NCBI GenBank assembly: GCA_002429085.1 | Contig: DIYR01000142.1 | Span: forward strand, 1-22,846 | Source: Flavobacteriales bacterium UBA6049 | GTDB lineage: Bacteria; Bacteroidota; Bacteroidia; Flavobacteriales_G; Salibacteraceae | Direction: 5' to 3' | Length of the DNA stretch: 22,846 nt | Shown: piece by piece, positions 1 to 7,773 of the stretch | How positions within the stretch are numbered: the first letter of the stretch is position 1 | Layout: the number at the start of each line of letters is the position of its first letter | Position numbers and translations under genes: made by a program | Notes under the pieces: model-generated | What the model was told of the DNA's origin: nothing | The model's input: the letters and a program-made list of their open reading frames with translations, nothing else | Database searches by the model: none

Positions 1-1
1 A

Positions 2-1414
2 GCCGCTGTTACGCAAGAAATTGCAGCATATATCCGCCAAGTGCCTGAGGTTAAGAGTTACCAAACCTATGCTGGAACTGCTGCACCTATCAACTTCAAT
101 GGATTGGTTCGTCATTATGATTTACGAAAGATGACCAACGTGGGTGATGTGCAGGTTAATCTGTTAGATAAGGGTGATAGAGAGGCGCAGAGCCATGATA
201 TTGCAAAACGTGTACGCCCAGAAATTCAACGCATTGCTGCTACGTATGGAGCTAATGCTAAGGTAGTGGAAGTGCCACCTGGACCTCCAGTGATCTCAAC
301 GATTGTAGCCGAAGTATACGGTGACGATTTAAAGGAGCAAGAACGAATTGCCGCTGAAATTAAAGGTATACTAGAAACTACTGATGATGTAGTAGATGTT
401 GATTGGATGGTAGAAGACGATCAAGTAACTTATGACTTTGTAGTTGACAAAGAAAGAGCCATGATGCATGGCATTACAACAGATAAGGTAATTCGTGTAA
501 TGTATACCGCATTAAATGGTGCTGATGTGACTTATCTACATGATGAAAGAGAAGTTGCAGAAACTCCGGTGAACTTGAGATTGACTGAAAATCAACGTTC
601 TTCCATTCATGACTTAAAGCAACTAGCTATTCAATCTGTTAACGGTGAGTTTGTAGCTATTGGAGATTTGGTGAGTGTACAAGAACGTACGAAACAAAAA
701 AGTATCTACCGTAAAAACCAAAAACGGGTAGTATACGTCATGGCTGATGTAGCTGGAAATTTGGAGTCTCCTGTATACGGAATTCTAGATGCTTCCGAAC
801 GACTGAAAGATATTCCGTTACCAGCTGGATATGAGTTAAAAGAGCACTTTACTGCTCAGCCATTTATGGAGCAAGATTTTGCTGTAAAATGGGATGGTGA
901 GTGGCACATCACGTACGAAGTGTTTCGTGATCTAGGGGCTGCATTTGCCGTAGTATTGGTTATTATTTACCTACTGATTGTAGGTTGGTTCCAAGACTTT
1001 AAAGTACCTGTAGTGATGATGATTTCTATACCGTTATCCTTGGTCGGAATTCTAGTTGGCCACTGGTGGTTAGGTGCATTCTTTACTGCTACTTCTATGA
1101 TTGGCATGATTGCTCTGGCAGGGATTATGGTGCGGAATGCCATCTTACTGATTGATTTCATTAATCTGCGACTAGATGATGGTGCAAAGCTTTCAGATGC
1201 TGTAATTGAAGCAGGAGCAGTGCGTACAACTCCAATTTTATTGACTGCTGGAACAGTGGTGATTGGCGCTTTTGTCATCTTATTTGATCCTATTTTCCAA
1301 GGTTTGGCTATTTCGTTGATGGGAGGTTCTATTGCTTCAACCATTCTAACGTTAATTATTGTTCCGTTGATTTATTATATGACGGAGCGTAAGAAATACT
1401 TAGACCGAGAATAA
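2..1414 (+). CDS. RND efflux transporter permease, C-terminal part (5' end outside window)
   Basis: The reading frame is open from base 2, so the gene starts upstream and only about its last 470 residues are visible (the family is usually 1,000-1,200 residues). RND permeases are inner-membrane proton antiporters that work with a periplasmic adaptor and an outer-membrane channel. The first part is the second periplasmic porter/docking region. From about base 935 come hydrophobic segments matching the last transmembrane helices of AcrB-like proteins, with the RND-typical stretches SIPLSLVGILVGHWWLG and GIMVRNAILLIDFI, then RTTPILLTAGTVVIGA. The protein ends with a charged tail (TERKKYLDRE). Two small genes follow on the same strand. 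The family is clear; the substrate (drug or metal) cannot be told from this end. Confidence 0.93.
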   Translation, partial: AAVTQEIAAYIRQVPEVKSYQTYAGTAAPINFNGLVRHYDLRKMTNVGDVQVNLLDKGDREAQSHDIAKRVRPEIQRIAATYGANAKVVEVPPGPPVISTIVAEVYGDDLKEQERIAAEIKGILETTDDVVDVDWMVEDDQVTYDFVVDKERAMMHGITTDKVIRVMYTALNGADVTYLHDEREVAETPVNLRLTENQRSSIHDLKQLAIQSVNGEFVAIGDLVSVQERTKQKSIYRKNQKRVVYVMADVAGNLESPVYGILDASERLKDIPLPAGYELKEHFTAQPFMEQDFAVKWDGEWHITYEVFRDLGAAFAVVLVIIYLLIVGWFQDFKVPVVMMISIPLSLVGILVGHWWLGAFFTATSMIGMIALAGIMVRNAILLIDFINLRLDDGAKLSDAVIEAGAVRTTPILLTAGTVVIGAFVILFDPIFQGLAISLMGGSIASTILTLIIVPLIYYMTERKKYLDRE

Positions 1415-1434
1415 TTGTCCATTCGTTTTTCGAT

Positions 1435-1460
1435 GCCTTTCTCATGCAAGCGAGAAGGGC
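1435..1460 (+). other. Intercistronic hairpin after the RND permease
   Basis: GCCTTTCTC (1435-1443) pairs with GAGAAGGGC (1452-1460), giving a 9-bp stem with one G-U pair and an 8-base loop. No run of T follows, so it is not a classic intrinsic terminator. It lies between the permease stop and the next start and could limit read-through or protect mRNA ends. Confidence 0.45.
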
Positions 1461-1484
1461 AGAGGAAAACACAACATTCATAGA

Positions 1485-1790
1485 ATGAAACAAGTTGTGA
1501 TACTGAGCCCAAGGGCATACGAGACTAAAATTAAGGAGATATTAAAAGGATTGCATCTTCCTGTTTTCAGTAAACTAGACATTGAAGGATACCACACACA
1601 AGACGATCACGTAGATCTAAGTAATTGGTTTGGAGCTGGAAAAGAAGCCGATTTAGGAGTGATGTTCTTTGCCTTTGTACCAGAAGAATCTGCTAACAAA
1701 GTGCTCGACACCGTATCTAACTGGAATAAAAATAGACCAGATCTGCCAGCCCTACATGCTTATCAAGTTAACGTAGAAAGAACTGTTTAA
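1485..1790 (+). CDS. Small PII-like protein associated with an RND pump
   Basis: This 101-residue protein has no signal peptide or membrane segment. The pattern looks like the PII/CutA-like ferredoxin fold: an N-terminal strand (KQVVILSP), a helix (ETKIKEILKGL), a loop rich in Gly and Asp, a strand (LGVMFFAFVP), a helix (ESANKVLDTVSNWN) and a last strand (HAYQVNVERTV). From general knowledge, small PII-like or DUF3240-like proteins occur next to RND efflux genes and may act as regulatory or metal/nucleotide-sensing subunits. The gene lies 70 bases after the permease and 11 bases before the DUF2892 gene, which supports a shared transcript. The fold is inferred by eye and the ligand is unknown. 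Confidence 0.6.
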   Translation: MKQVVILSPRAYETKIKEILKGLHLPVFSKLDIEGYHTQDDHVDLSNWFGAGKEADLGVMFFAFVPEESANKVLDTVSNWNKNRPDLPALHAYQVNVERTV

Positions 1791-1801
1791 CACATTACAT
1801 T

Positions 1802-2017
1802 ATGAGAACACGTATCATACATGCCGTAGCTGGCATCTTCATTTTAACTGGGCTAACGCTCGGATTAACTGTTAGTGAATATTGGTTTATCCTCACCGGA
1901 TTTGTTGGAGTAAATCTCTTTCAAAATTCCATTACCAATTGGTGTTTGTTAGAGGATATATTGAAGAAATTGAAGGTTGGTGATAACGATAGCTGTGCTA
2001 CTAGGGTGAAGTCATAG
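1802..2017 (+). CDS. DUF2892 (YgaP-like) inner-membrane protein
   Basis: This 71-residue protein has two predicted membrane segments (about residues 7-23 and 27-42) and then the signature NLFQNSITNWCLLEDILKKL. That matches the DUF2892/YgaP-transmembrane family, in which a conserved Cys follows the second helix (here in TNWCLLE). The tail (GDNDSCATRVKS) contains a second Cys. The family function is not established; members often sit beside rhodanese or efflux genes. It starts 11 bases after the PII-like gene and is the last gene of the RND group before a convergent junction. Confidence 0.75.
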   Translation: MRTRIIHAVAGIFILTGLTLGLTVSEYWFILTGFVGVNLFQNSITNWCLLEDILKKLKVGDNDSCATRVKS

Positions 2018-2034
2018 TTGTTGCAATTCGACCA

Positions 2035-2066
2035 CTTCGGCACTTCGACAAGCTCAGTGACCGAAG
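2035..2066. repeat. Palindromic intergenic repeat, copy 1 (ACTTCGACAAGCTCAGT core)
   Basis: The left arm 2035-2044 (CTTCGGCACT) pairs with 2056-2066 (AGTGACCGAAG, A2060 bulged) around an 11-base loop. The core at 2042-2058 is found again with one mismatch at 6204-6220. The element lies between two convergent genes (DUF2892 on plus, barrel protein on minus), a place where a bidirectional terminator would be useful. Confidence 0.6.
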
Positions 2067-2139
2067 CTCAGAGGTTATACAACACTTGCGTTTATGCGCA
2101 TATTTCCAATATTACTCTGTAACGCTAAGTTTTGAAATG

Positions 2140-2709
2140 CTAAAATCTATATCCTATTCGTAGGTGCATATTTAGTTCCATTTCGCCTTTGTCTTCTTTA
2201 TAACCAGCGCTTTCAGCGAATGTGTAGCTATATCCTGCACCAATACCAGCCTCATAATTGAGGTGCTTCCCTATATTTCTTCTGATACCCCAAGTAGGTA
2301 TGATAGAAAAATCACTTACAATAGGGGCATCATCTGGGTTGAACAAGACAAACCAATCTGGATGATAGCCCATTTTTACAGAAATGAAATTACCGCTGTT
2401 TCCATCAATTCTTTTTGATTTCTCGGAGCGTTGTTTGAGGTTGTAATAGAATCTAGGTTCAACAACTATAACGGGCGTAAGTAGAAATGGAGAATCATAA
2501 TCATCGTAAAAAGTAGATTCCCAAATACCAAAATCAAAGCCAAGTTCGGTTCTTAGTACTATGGCATTTGATAGCTTTGATTCATTATATCCCCAAATTC
2601 CTAAAACTCCAGTTTGTAATCCAAATGTTGATTTTTCGACACTAGCGTTTTGAGATTTTGCCACTAGTACAAAACCTAACAAAGCCAAGGTTACTATTAT
2701 TTTTCTCAT
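2140..2709 (-). CDS. Secreted beta-barrel-like outer-membrane protein, unknown function
   Basis: This 189-residue protein has a clear signal peptide (MRKIIVTLALLGFVLVAKSQ, probable cleavage after AKS or at Gln20). The mature part alternates polar and hydrophobic residues with many aromatics and glycines, as in small 8-stranded outer-membrane barrels: FYYNLKQ, ISVKMGYHP, SIIPTWGIRRNIG, YEAGIGAGYSYTF. It ends MHLRIGYRF, with the C-terminal Phe typical of Bam-inserted barrels. It is monocistronic on the minus strand, with 191 bases separating it from the upstream minus-strand regulator gene. I do not recognise a specific family; DUF3575-like or generic porin-family barrels are candidates. Confidence 0.72.
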   Translation of the reverse strand: MRKIIVTLALLGFVLVAKSQNASVEKSTFGLQTGVLGIWGYNESKLSNAIVLRTELGFDFGIWESTFYDDYDSPFLLTPVIVVEPRFYYNLKQRSEKSKRIDGNSGNFISVKMGYHPDWFVLFNPDDAPIVSDFSIIPTWGIRRNIGKHLNYEAGIGAGYSYTFAESAGYKEDKGEMELNMHLRIGYRF

Positions 2710-2900
2710 AACTCTTTTTTACAAGGTCCATCTCAGCAAAGCACTTCTTGTTTTAGTTAAAAGAGGGAGAAACCATTCAATAATGATTGTTTACTCTGCT
2801 TTACAGGATTGACGGTGCAAACATGAAGTGGGAGAGAAGGTGAATCGTACTGAATTATAATTGCGTACCTACTATTGATACCAGTAGTTCAAAAAATGAC

Positions 2901-4706
2901 TTAACCTAGCTTGGTTTTCAACCAATTTTTAGGTGTCATTCCTTCACTTTTTTTGAAGAAAGCATTAAAAACAGTTTTTGAGTTAAAGCCGTTTTCGTAA
3001 GCCAAACCTAATAATGTGAGGTGGTTGTTTTCAGGGTTTAAAGCACTTGTTTTAAAGCTCTTTAAGCGGAAGCTGTTGACGTATTCATTGAAGTTTTGTC
3101 CTATCCGTTCGTTCAGCAACCACGAGAGCTTGTTGCCGTTTAAATTTACTTTTTGGGCTAGCTCATGCAAAGACAAAGAAGGATTTTGAAACCATTTTTC
3201 TTCGTTCATTCCTCTATCAAGAAGTTCTAAAACCAAGTCGATTTCGGTTTCTGATAGTAAGACTTTTGGAGGGGCACTTTGAGTTTGTGGTTCTGTACTC
3301 GCTGGTAATAACTCTGGGCGAAAAACGGATTGTACTAAATCTTGAAATCTTTGATACGGATGTAGAGGTTTAAGTAATGGAATATTCATAAAGTTTATGA
3401 TTTGACCAGTGCGCATTTCAATGTTTTCTTCTAAAAAATCTAATGCCATTTTGTGCTTGTTCAAATGCACCAATAAAAAGAGTTGCCAAGGAAAAAGTGC
3501 TGCGCCAATTTCCTCTTTTATCATTAAGCTCACCTTGCTGATATCGATATCATTCTCATTATCTGGATTGACTAACTTGAACAACACCCTACATTCCTCC
3601 GGTCTTTCAGCCAAAGGTGTTTGATTCAAAAAGTTATTTAGTTTTTCGTAATCGTTTAAGTGAATTAAGCAAAGTTGCTTTAGAGCAATAGGATGTGTGA
3701 ATTCTGGATTAATGCTTAATGAGGTTTCTATACATTCTAGCGATTTTGAGTAATCTTCATTTAAGTAATGAATATTTGCTTTGGTAAAATAGTGGTTGGC
3801 AGATAGCGGGTTTATCTTTAAAATGTTATCCGTATGCCAAAGTGCTCTTTCAAAATGGCCAATTGCAGTATACAATTCGCATAATCCTTCTTCTGCTTCT
3901 GTGTACGATGGGTTAAGCTCTATTGCTTTTTGAAAAACCTTATGCCCTTTGATAAAATCCCAATGACCCCAAAAGTGTAATGTAGCTTTACTAAAGTACC
4001 CTATGTAAGATTGTTTATCTAGTTTGAAACCCTTCTTCAGATTCTCCTCAGCTACGTTTAAGAATTCTTTATTGTTTCCCCATGATCCGTACATGGCATA
4101 ACTATATGCCAAACCAAAGTAGGGCATGGCAAACGTTGGATCAATTGCTACGCACTGTTCATAGAGATTTATAGCGTTTACTATTCCTTGACCATCCCAC
4201 ATCAAATGCTGATAGCGGCCTTTAAGATACAAGTCGTAAGCCTCTATGTTTTCTGTAGGTGCTGAAATCAGGTGCTCTTGAATAGTAAGGTGGCCAAAGT
4301 TTTCGCGAATCTGATTAGCAATAAGTAAACTTATTTCATCCTGTAAGGCAAAAATGTCTTCTATGTCTCTATCAAAATTCTTTGACCAATAATGAGTACC
4401 ATCTTTTGTGTCGATTAACTGCGCGGTAATTCGAACTCTGTTTTTGAATTTTCTAACACTGCCTTCTAAAACAGTATTCACTCCTAATTGATTACCAATG
4501 CTTCGTACATCTATATCTTTATTCTTAAATGCAAATGAAGATGTGCGGGCAATGACTTTTAAGCCTTTTACTGTAGTTAAGGCGTTGATTATTTCTTCGG
4601 TAATTCCATCACTAAAGTACTCGTTTTCAAGGTCGGTACTCATGTTAATAAACGGAAGAACTGCTATAGACTTATTGGATGATGGGAAAGTTAAATCGTT
4701 ACTCAT
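2901..4706 (-). CDS. TolB-like/TPR/AraC-type transcriptional regulator
   Basis: This is a 601-residue multidomain protein. Residues about 8-135 resemble the TolB-like N-terminal domain found with CadC-type and cyclase regulators: KSIAVLPFINMSTD, YFSDGITEEIINALT, LGVNTVLEGSVRK, ITAQLIDTKDGTHYWSKNFD. Residues about 150-420 are TPR-like helical repeats (YDLYLKGRYQHLM, LNPSYTEAEEGLCELYTAIG, INPLSANHYFTKANIHYL). Residues about 505-598 form an AraC-type double helix-turn-helix: SLHELAQKVNLNGNKLSWLL, then LLGLAYENGFNSKTVFNAFF and MTPKNWL. No membrane segment is visible, so it is probably cytoplasmic. It is transcribed away from the 5073 lipoprotein gene across 366 bases containing repeated dyads, which makes local regulation plausible but unproven. 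The signal it senses is unknown. Confidence 0.88.
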   Translation of the reverse strand: MSNDLTFPSSNKSIAVLPFINMSTDLENEYFSDGITEEIINALTTVKGLKVIARTSSFAFKNKDIDVRSIGNQLGVNTVLEGSVRKFKNRVRITAQLIDTKDGTHYWSKNFDRDIEDIFALQDEISLLIANQIRENFGHLTIQEHLISAPTENIEAYDLYLKGRYQHLMWDGQGIVNAINLYEQCVAIDPTFAMPYFGLAYSYAMYGSWGNNKEFLNVAEENLKKGFKLDKQSYIGYFSKATLHFWGHWDFIKGHKVFQKAIELNPSYTEAEEGLCELYTAIGHFERALWHTDNILKINPLSANHYFTKANIHYLNEDYSKSLECIETSLSINPEFTHPIALKQLCLIHLNDYEKLNNFLNQTPLAERPEECRVLFKLVNPDNENDIDISKVSLMIKEEIGAALFPWQLFLLVHLNKHKMALDFLEENIEMRTGQIINFMNIPLLKPLHPYQRFQDLVQSVFRPELLPASTEPQTQSAPPKVLLSETEIDLVLELLDRGMNEEKWFQNPSLSLHELAQKVNLNGNKLSWLLNERIGQNFNEYVNSFRLKSFKTSALNPENNHLTLLGLAYENGFNSKTVFNAFFKKSEGMTPKNWLKTKLG

Positions 4707-4948
4707 TTTTTACGACACCTACTATTCGTCAAAGTTTCCTTGAAGTTTTTAAGTCGATTCGTGGGAGAAAATTCCAGGTTATTGATATCCTAATTATCAA
4801 TTGCTCGCAACTTCTGTTTTGCAATGTACTGGATTTTAGGAGGCAAATATGTCCGCTTTTACGTCATAAATCTCTCGTATAGCCAATAATAAAGTTAAAC
4901 GCTTTCTAATTATACCTAATTCTTTCAAAGATTAGTTTTAGCTGTTAT

Positions 4949-4960
4949 TAACTAGAGTTA
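4949..4960. promoter_or_regulatory. Dyad TAACTAGAGTTA, copy 1 (possible operator)
   Basis: TAACT and AGTTA are exact inverted halves around a central AG. The same 12 bases recur at 5026-5037, 77 bases away, in the gap before the lipoprotein gene. Spaced identical dyads fit a dimeric regulator binding at two sites; the regulator is unknown. Confidence 0.4.
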
Positions 4961-5025
4961 GAAGGGTAGCAAAAGCTCCTAATGCAACACTACATCATTT
5001 TTTCTTTCATAGATGTGTTATATGG

Positions 5026-5037
5026 TAACTAGAGTTA
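5026..5037. promoter_or_regulatory. Dyad TAACTAGAGTTA, copy 2 (possible operator)
   Basis: This is an identical second copy of the dyad at 4949-4960. It ends 35 bases before the start codon at 5073 and runs directly into an 8-base palindrome AGTTAACT (5033-5040). The position close to the start would suit repression, but no promoter box could be fixed to judge this. Confidence 0.4.
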
Positions 5038-5072
5038 ACTTGGTTCTTCCAATTCGAAAACCAACTGAGTAA

Positions 5073-6188
5073 ATGAAATCCTTGCCTTTTATTGTTGCTG
5101 TTTTCCTAGCAGTACTTACTTCGTGTAGCTTGCTAGAAATAAAAGTAGCTACTGATGTATCTCCTTTGTCTAAGAAAGCAATGAGTATACGCTACCGTAC
5201 TCATGATTACGCCCGTGCTTTTAATAACCAGGTAATTGTATCTGCAGATAGTATTGTAGCTCTTAGTAAAAACGATACAGATCAAATCAATGCCATATTA
5301 TGGAAGATTCAAGCAACAAGCGCTGCTAACACAGCAGCTTATCAAACAATGCCATCATTGGCTTTGATTGATACTTGGATACTATCCAAACAAATGAATG
5401 AGTATTTTAACCGAAATGGTAAAGTTTTATTCAGCAACCAAGCACCTATAGCTCAAGATATGGCAGAATATGCTGAGCTTGAGATTAGGACATTAGCTCA
5501 GTCTTTGTTGTCAGAGAATGAGTTTAAGCAGGCAGAAACCTTTGTAATTAACTACGCTGATTCCGTAAAGTTTCACGCACTCAATTTCCAAAGGAAATCA
5601 CTCTTAAAACAGTGGAATGCTTATTTTGGAATACCTGATTCTGCTACAATTGAAACAGTGGGGTCTTTACCTCAAGTATTCGCAGACGCCTCAGAGCGAA
5701 TGACAGTACTAGGAGAGCAAGTGCCAAACACAACTCGCTGGCAATTAGATGTCTTTCAAAAACAATTGGCTAACGACACCATAGAAACGTTGAATCAGAT
5801 TGAAAATGTATCACTAGCAATGCAAAAACTAGTGACCTTACTTGAAGATCCTACAATGCTTGATTCTGCCATGCTACTTATCAAAACAGAAATTACTCCC
5901 ATGCTATTAGAAACACAACTACAGTGGGATAGAACGTTGGGTGTAATAGGAGAGGAGCGTTCTGCTCTAACAGATAGTTTGCGTGCCCAAGGTCAAGATC
6001 TGGTAGCTGATTTAGATGAACTTTCTATAAAGATGATAGACCATACCATTGAACGAACTTTTGCACAAATACCAGATATCCTTGGCAGTGTAGCCTTGCT
6101 TCTTATAGTAGTGATGCTCATACTGTTTGGTTTACCATTTGGGCTGGGAATACTGGTTGGGAGGTTATGGAAAAGAAAGAAAGGGTAA
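5073..6188 (+). CDS. Lipoprotein with C-terminal membrane helix, unknown function
   Basis: This 371-residue protein starts with a lipoprotein signal: MKSLPFIVAVFLAVLTSC with lipobox LTSC and modifiable Cys18. The middle (about 40-325) is almost wholly helical and polar, with long amphipathic stretches (DTIETLNQIENVSLAMQKL, SLRAQGQDLVADLDELSIKM) like the periplasmic helical part of a sensor or chemoreceptor. A strongly hydrophobic segment (about 338-366, ILGSVALLLIVVMLILFGL and on) is followed by a positive tail (RLWKRKKG). The positive-inside rule puts this tail in the cytoplasm, so the protein appears anchored at both ends. No enzymatic or signalling domain is recognised. The gene is monocistronic, divergent from the AraC-type regulator and convergent with the MFS gene. 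Confidence 0.7.
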   Translation: MKSLPFIVAVFLAVLTSCSLLEIKVATDVSPLSKKAMSIRYRTHDYARAFNNQVIVSADSIVALSKNDTDQINAILWKIQATSAANTAAYQTMPSLALIDTWILSKQMNEYFNRNGKVLFSNQAPIAQDMAEYAELEIRTLAQSLLSENEFKQAETFVINYADSVKFHALNFQRKSLLKQWNAYFGIPDSATIETVGSLPQVFADASERMTVLGEQVPNTTRWQLDVFQKQLANDTIETLNQIENVSLAMQKLVTLLEDPTMLDSAMLLIKTEITPMLLETQLQWDRTLGVIGEERSALTDSLRAQGQDLVADLDELSIKMIDHTIERTFAQIPDILGSVALLLIVVMLILFGLPFGLGILVGRLWKRKKG

Positions 6189-6203
6189 AAGTTTACTTTG
6201 ACT

Positions 6204-6220
6204 ACTTAGACAAGCTCAGT
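6204..6220. repeat. Intergenic repeat, copy 2, overlapping the MFS gene stop
   Basis: ACTTAGACAAGCTCAGT matches the core of copy 1 (2042-2058) at 16 of 17 bases. Short flanks GACT (6200-6203) and AGTC (6218-6221) can pair. It lies at the convergent junction of the lipoprotein and MFS genes. The minus-strand stop codon TGA (6216-6218) is inside the repeat, so the repeat supplies the end of the MFS protein. Confidence 0.55.
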
Positions 6221-7550
6221 CGCTGATGGCAGGTTTTGGATTAGATTTACTGGGTCTATTTTGAAGGGTTAAAAGTGTTGTGATTACTAAGAAAATAACA
6301 CCGCCACCGACAAATACCCAAGTAGTGAATGACTCAAACAATGTGCCGCCAATTACTAGACCTAACATACTCGCAATACTTCCCATTGAAGTGCCATAAC
6401 CTTGAATAGCTCCTTGTGTGTTACTATTACCAGTAGCAGATAAAAGTGCTAAGAAGCTTGGCCACATCAAGCCGTTACCAATAGAAAGTAGGGTGTTTGC
6501 TACATATAAGGAAATGAGGTCTTGTCGTAATAATAGAAAGAAGCTACAAGCAAGTAATACAGAGCCAATAAGTACCAGATTTTGACTAGTTATACGTTGG
6601 GACACTCTACCAAGTACTGGTCCTTGAATAAAGATCATGAGTAAACTGGAATAAGCTAAGAAAAATCCTAAATCGCCAGTTGTCCATTTTAATACAGTAC
6701 TAGCGTAAATAGGTAGCCCAGCATAAAACAAGCTAAAAGCAAAGAAGGTTAAGAAATAAATGGTGTAGAGGAGTGGAATACCTTCAATTTGAATGATGTG
6801 TTTCCATCCTTTGTTATTTTCTTCTTGAAGTTCCTTACTTCCTTCCGTGTAGCAGTCTTTCAATTCAACTTGAAAGAAACGTCTGATGTTTCGTAGTGAT
6901 ACTTTGTTGGTTTTTACAACACAGGGTACCGTTTCGTTAAGTCTGAATTGTATAACGAATATGGCAACTAATGAAATACAAGCAGCAATAATTATAGGTA
7001 GCACTTCGCCCATGACAGTACTAGCTAAAATACCTGCAAAGGCTGGTCCAATAATAAAGCCTAAACTAGTAGAAGCTCCCATTGTACCGAAATTTTTGTT
7101 TCTGTCTTCATCCGTTGATATATCAGATAGATAGGCATTTGCTACTGATATATTACCTCCGGTAAAACCATCAAAAGCACGAGCAATAAAGATCACTATT
7201 AATGGAAGCGTCATAGCATAACTCCCAGTTAATGATGTGTTTTGACTCCAGAAAGTAGTTTTAGGCAATGCAAAGGCGGCAATGAATAATATCCATGCAA
7301 CAAAAGTTCCTGCTTGCGAAATGATCAGCACTTTTTTTCTGCCAATGGTATCAGATAGTCTGCCTAAAATAGGAGCCCCTATAAATTGAAAGAAAGGGTA
7401 AGTAGCCCCTAATATTCCGTAGATAAAGCCGTTTCCTCCCAAATCACTTACAATAAAAATGAGGATGGGGATTACCACACTGTAACCTAATATTCCAATG
7501 AAGTTAACTAATAGAATAGGAAAAATACGGGAGGTAAATAAGTTGCTCAC
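6216..7550 (-). CDS. MFS efflux transporter, TetA/MdtG-like
   Basis: This 444-residue, 12-helix major facilitator protein is most like proton-driven drug exporters. Motif A (GRLSDTIGRKK, about residues 63-73) lies in the loop between helices 2 and 3. A motif C-like antiporter signature (GFIIGPAFAGI, about 164-174) lies in helix 5. FIARAFDGFTGGNISVANAY between them is typical of the TetA/multidrug branch. The central loop between the two six-helix halves is long and charged (about residues 207-255, including KELQEENNKGWKH). It would export small hydrophobic compounds across the inner membrane; the substrate is not predictable. It is divergent from the polysaccharide operon, and its last codons and stop overlap a short repeat. 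Confidence 0.9.
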   Translation of the reverse strand: MSNLFTSRIFPILLVNFIGILGYSVVIPILIFIVSDLGGNGFIYGILGATYPFFQFIGAPILGRLSDTIGRKKVLIISQAGTFVAWILFIAAFALPKTTFWSQNTSLTGSYAMTLPLIVIFIARAFDGFTGGNISVANAYLSDISTDEDRNKNFGTMGASTSLGFIIGPAFAGILASTVMGEVLPIIIAACISLVAIFVIQFRLNETVPCVVKTNKVSLRNIRRFFQVELKDCYTEGSKELQEENNKGWKHIIQIEGIPLLYTIYFLTFFAFSLFYAGLPIYASTVLKWTTGDLGFFLAYSSLLMIFIQGPVLGRVSQRITSQNLVLIGSVLLACSFFLLLRQDLISLYVANTLLSIGNGLMWPSFLALLSATGNSNTQGAIQGYGTSMGSIASMLGLVIGGTLFESFTTWVFVGGGVIFLVITTLLTLQNRPSKSNPKPAISD

Positions 7551-7773
7551 GTGCTTTTAGATTGATTGGATTTCAAGGTAGTCAAAAGCAGAGTAGGTTG
7601 TAGTTATTACGAGTAGATCAATAAAACACTTTGTATTGGGAGGTTAAACGATAAAAATCACGTATTTATAATATTCGTTTTGAGCCAATTATTGACTTTA
7701 TACACATTTCAATTGTATAATCAATCCAAATCATACGTTAAACCAAGAATTGAAATAGGTTCTTTTGTACTGA
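7551..7773. promoter_or_regulatory. Divergent region between MFS gene and polysaccharide operon
   Basis: These 223 bases should hold the promoters for both directions. On the plus strand TTGACT (7692-7697) and TATAAT (7716-7721), separated by 18 bases, resemble a classical sigma-70 promoter 52 bases before the ATG at 7774. The Bacteroidota main sigma factor prefers TTG-N19-TANNTTTG, and AT-rich DNA gives such matches by chance, so this is tentative. No clean Bacteroidota-type box was found on either strand. Confidence 0.3.

Larger units (their letters stand above)
4707..5072. promoter_or_regulatory. Divergent intergenic region between regulator and lipoprotein genes
   Basis: This 366-base gap holds the start regions of two divergent genes. 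I see no convincing gene and no full TTG-N19-TANNTTTG promoter on either strand. It does hold two identical dyads (4949-4960 and 5026-5037, listed separately). A short inverted repeat, TTGGTT (5040-5045) with AACCAA (5059-5064), ends 8 bases before the start codon at 5073 and could fold in the leader. Confidence 0.5.

Noticed and set aside
967..1344. 125-codon minus-strand frame inside the RND permease
   Set aside because: It is the antisense of conserved transmembrane helices and a by-product of the real gene.
1435..1460. Intrinsic terminator after the RND permease
   Set aside because: The hairpin is real on paper but has no T-run after it, and two related genes follow on the same strand; kept only as a hairpin.
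7692..7721. Strong sigma-70 promoter TTGACT-N18-TATAAT
   Set aside because: The E. coli consensus is a poor guide in Bacteroidota and the area is AT-rich; mentioned only as a weak candidate.
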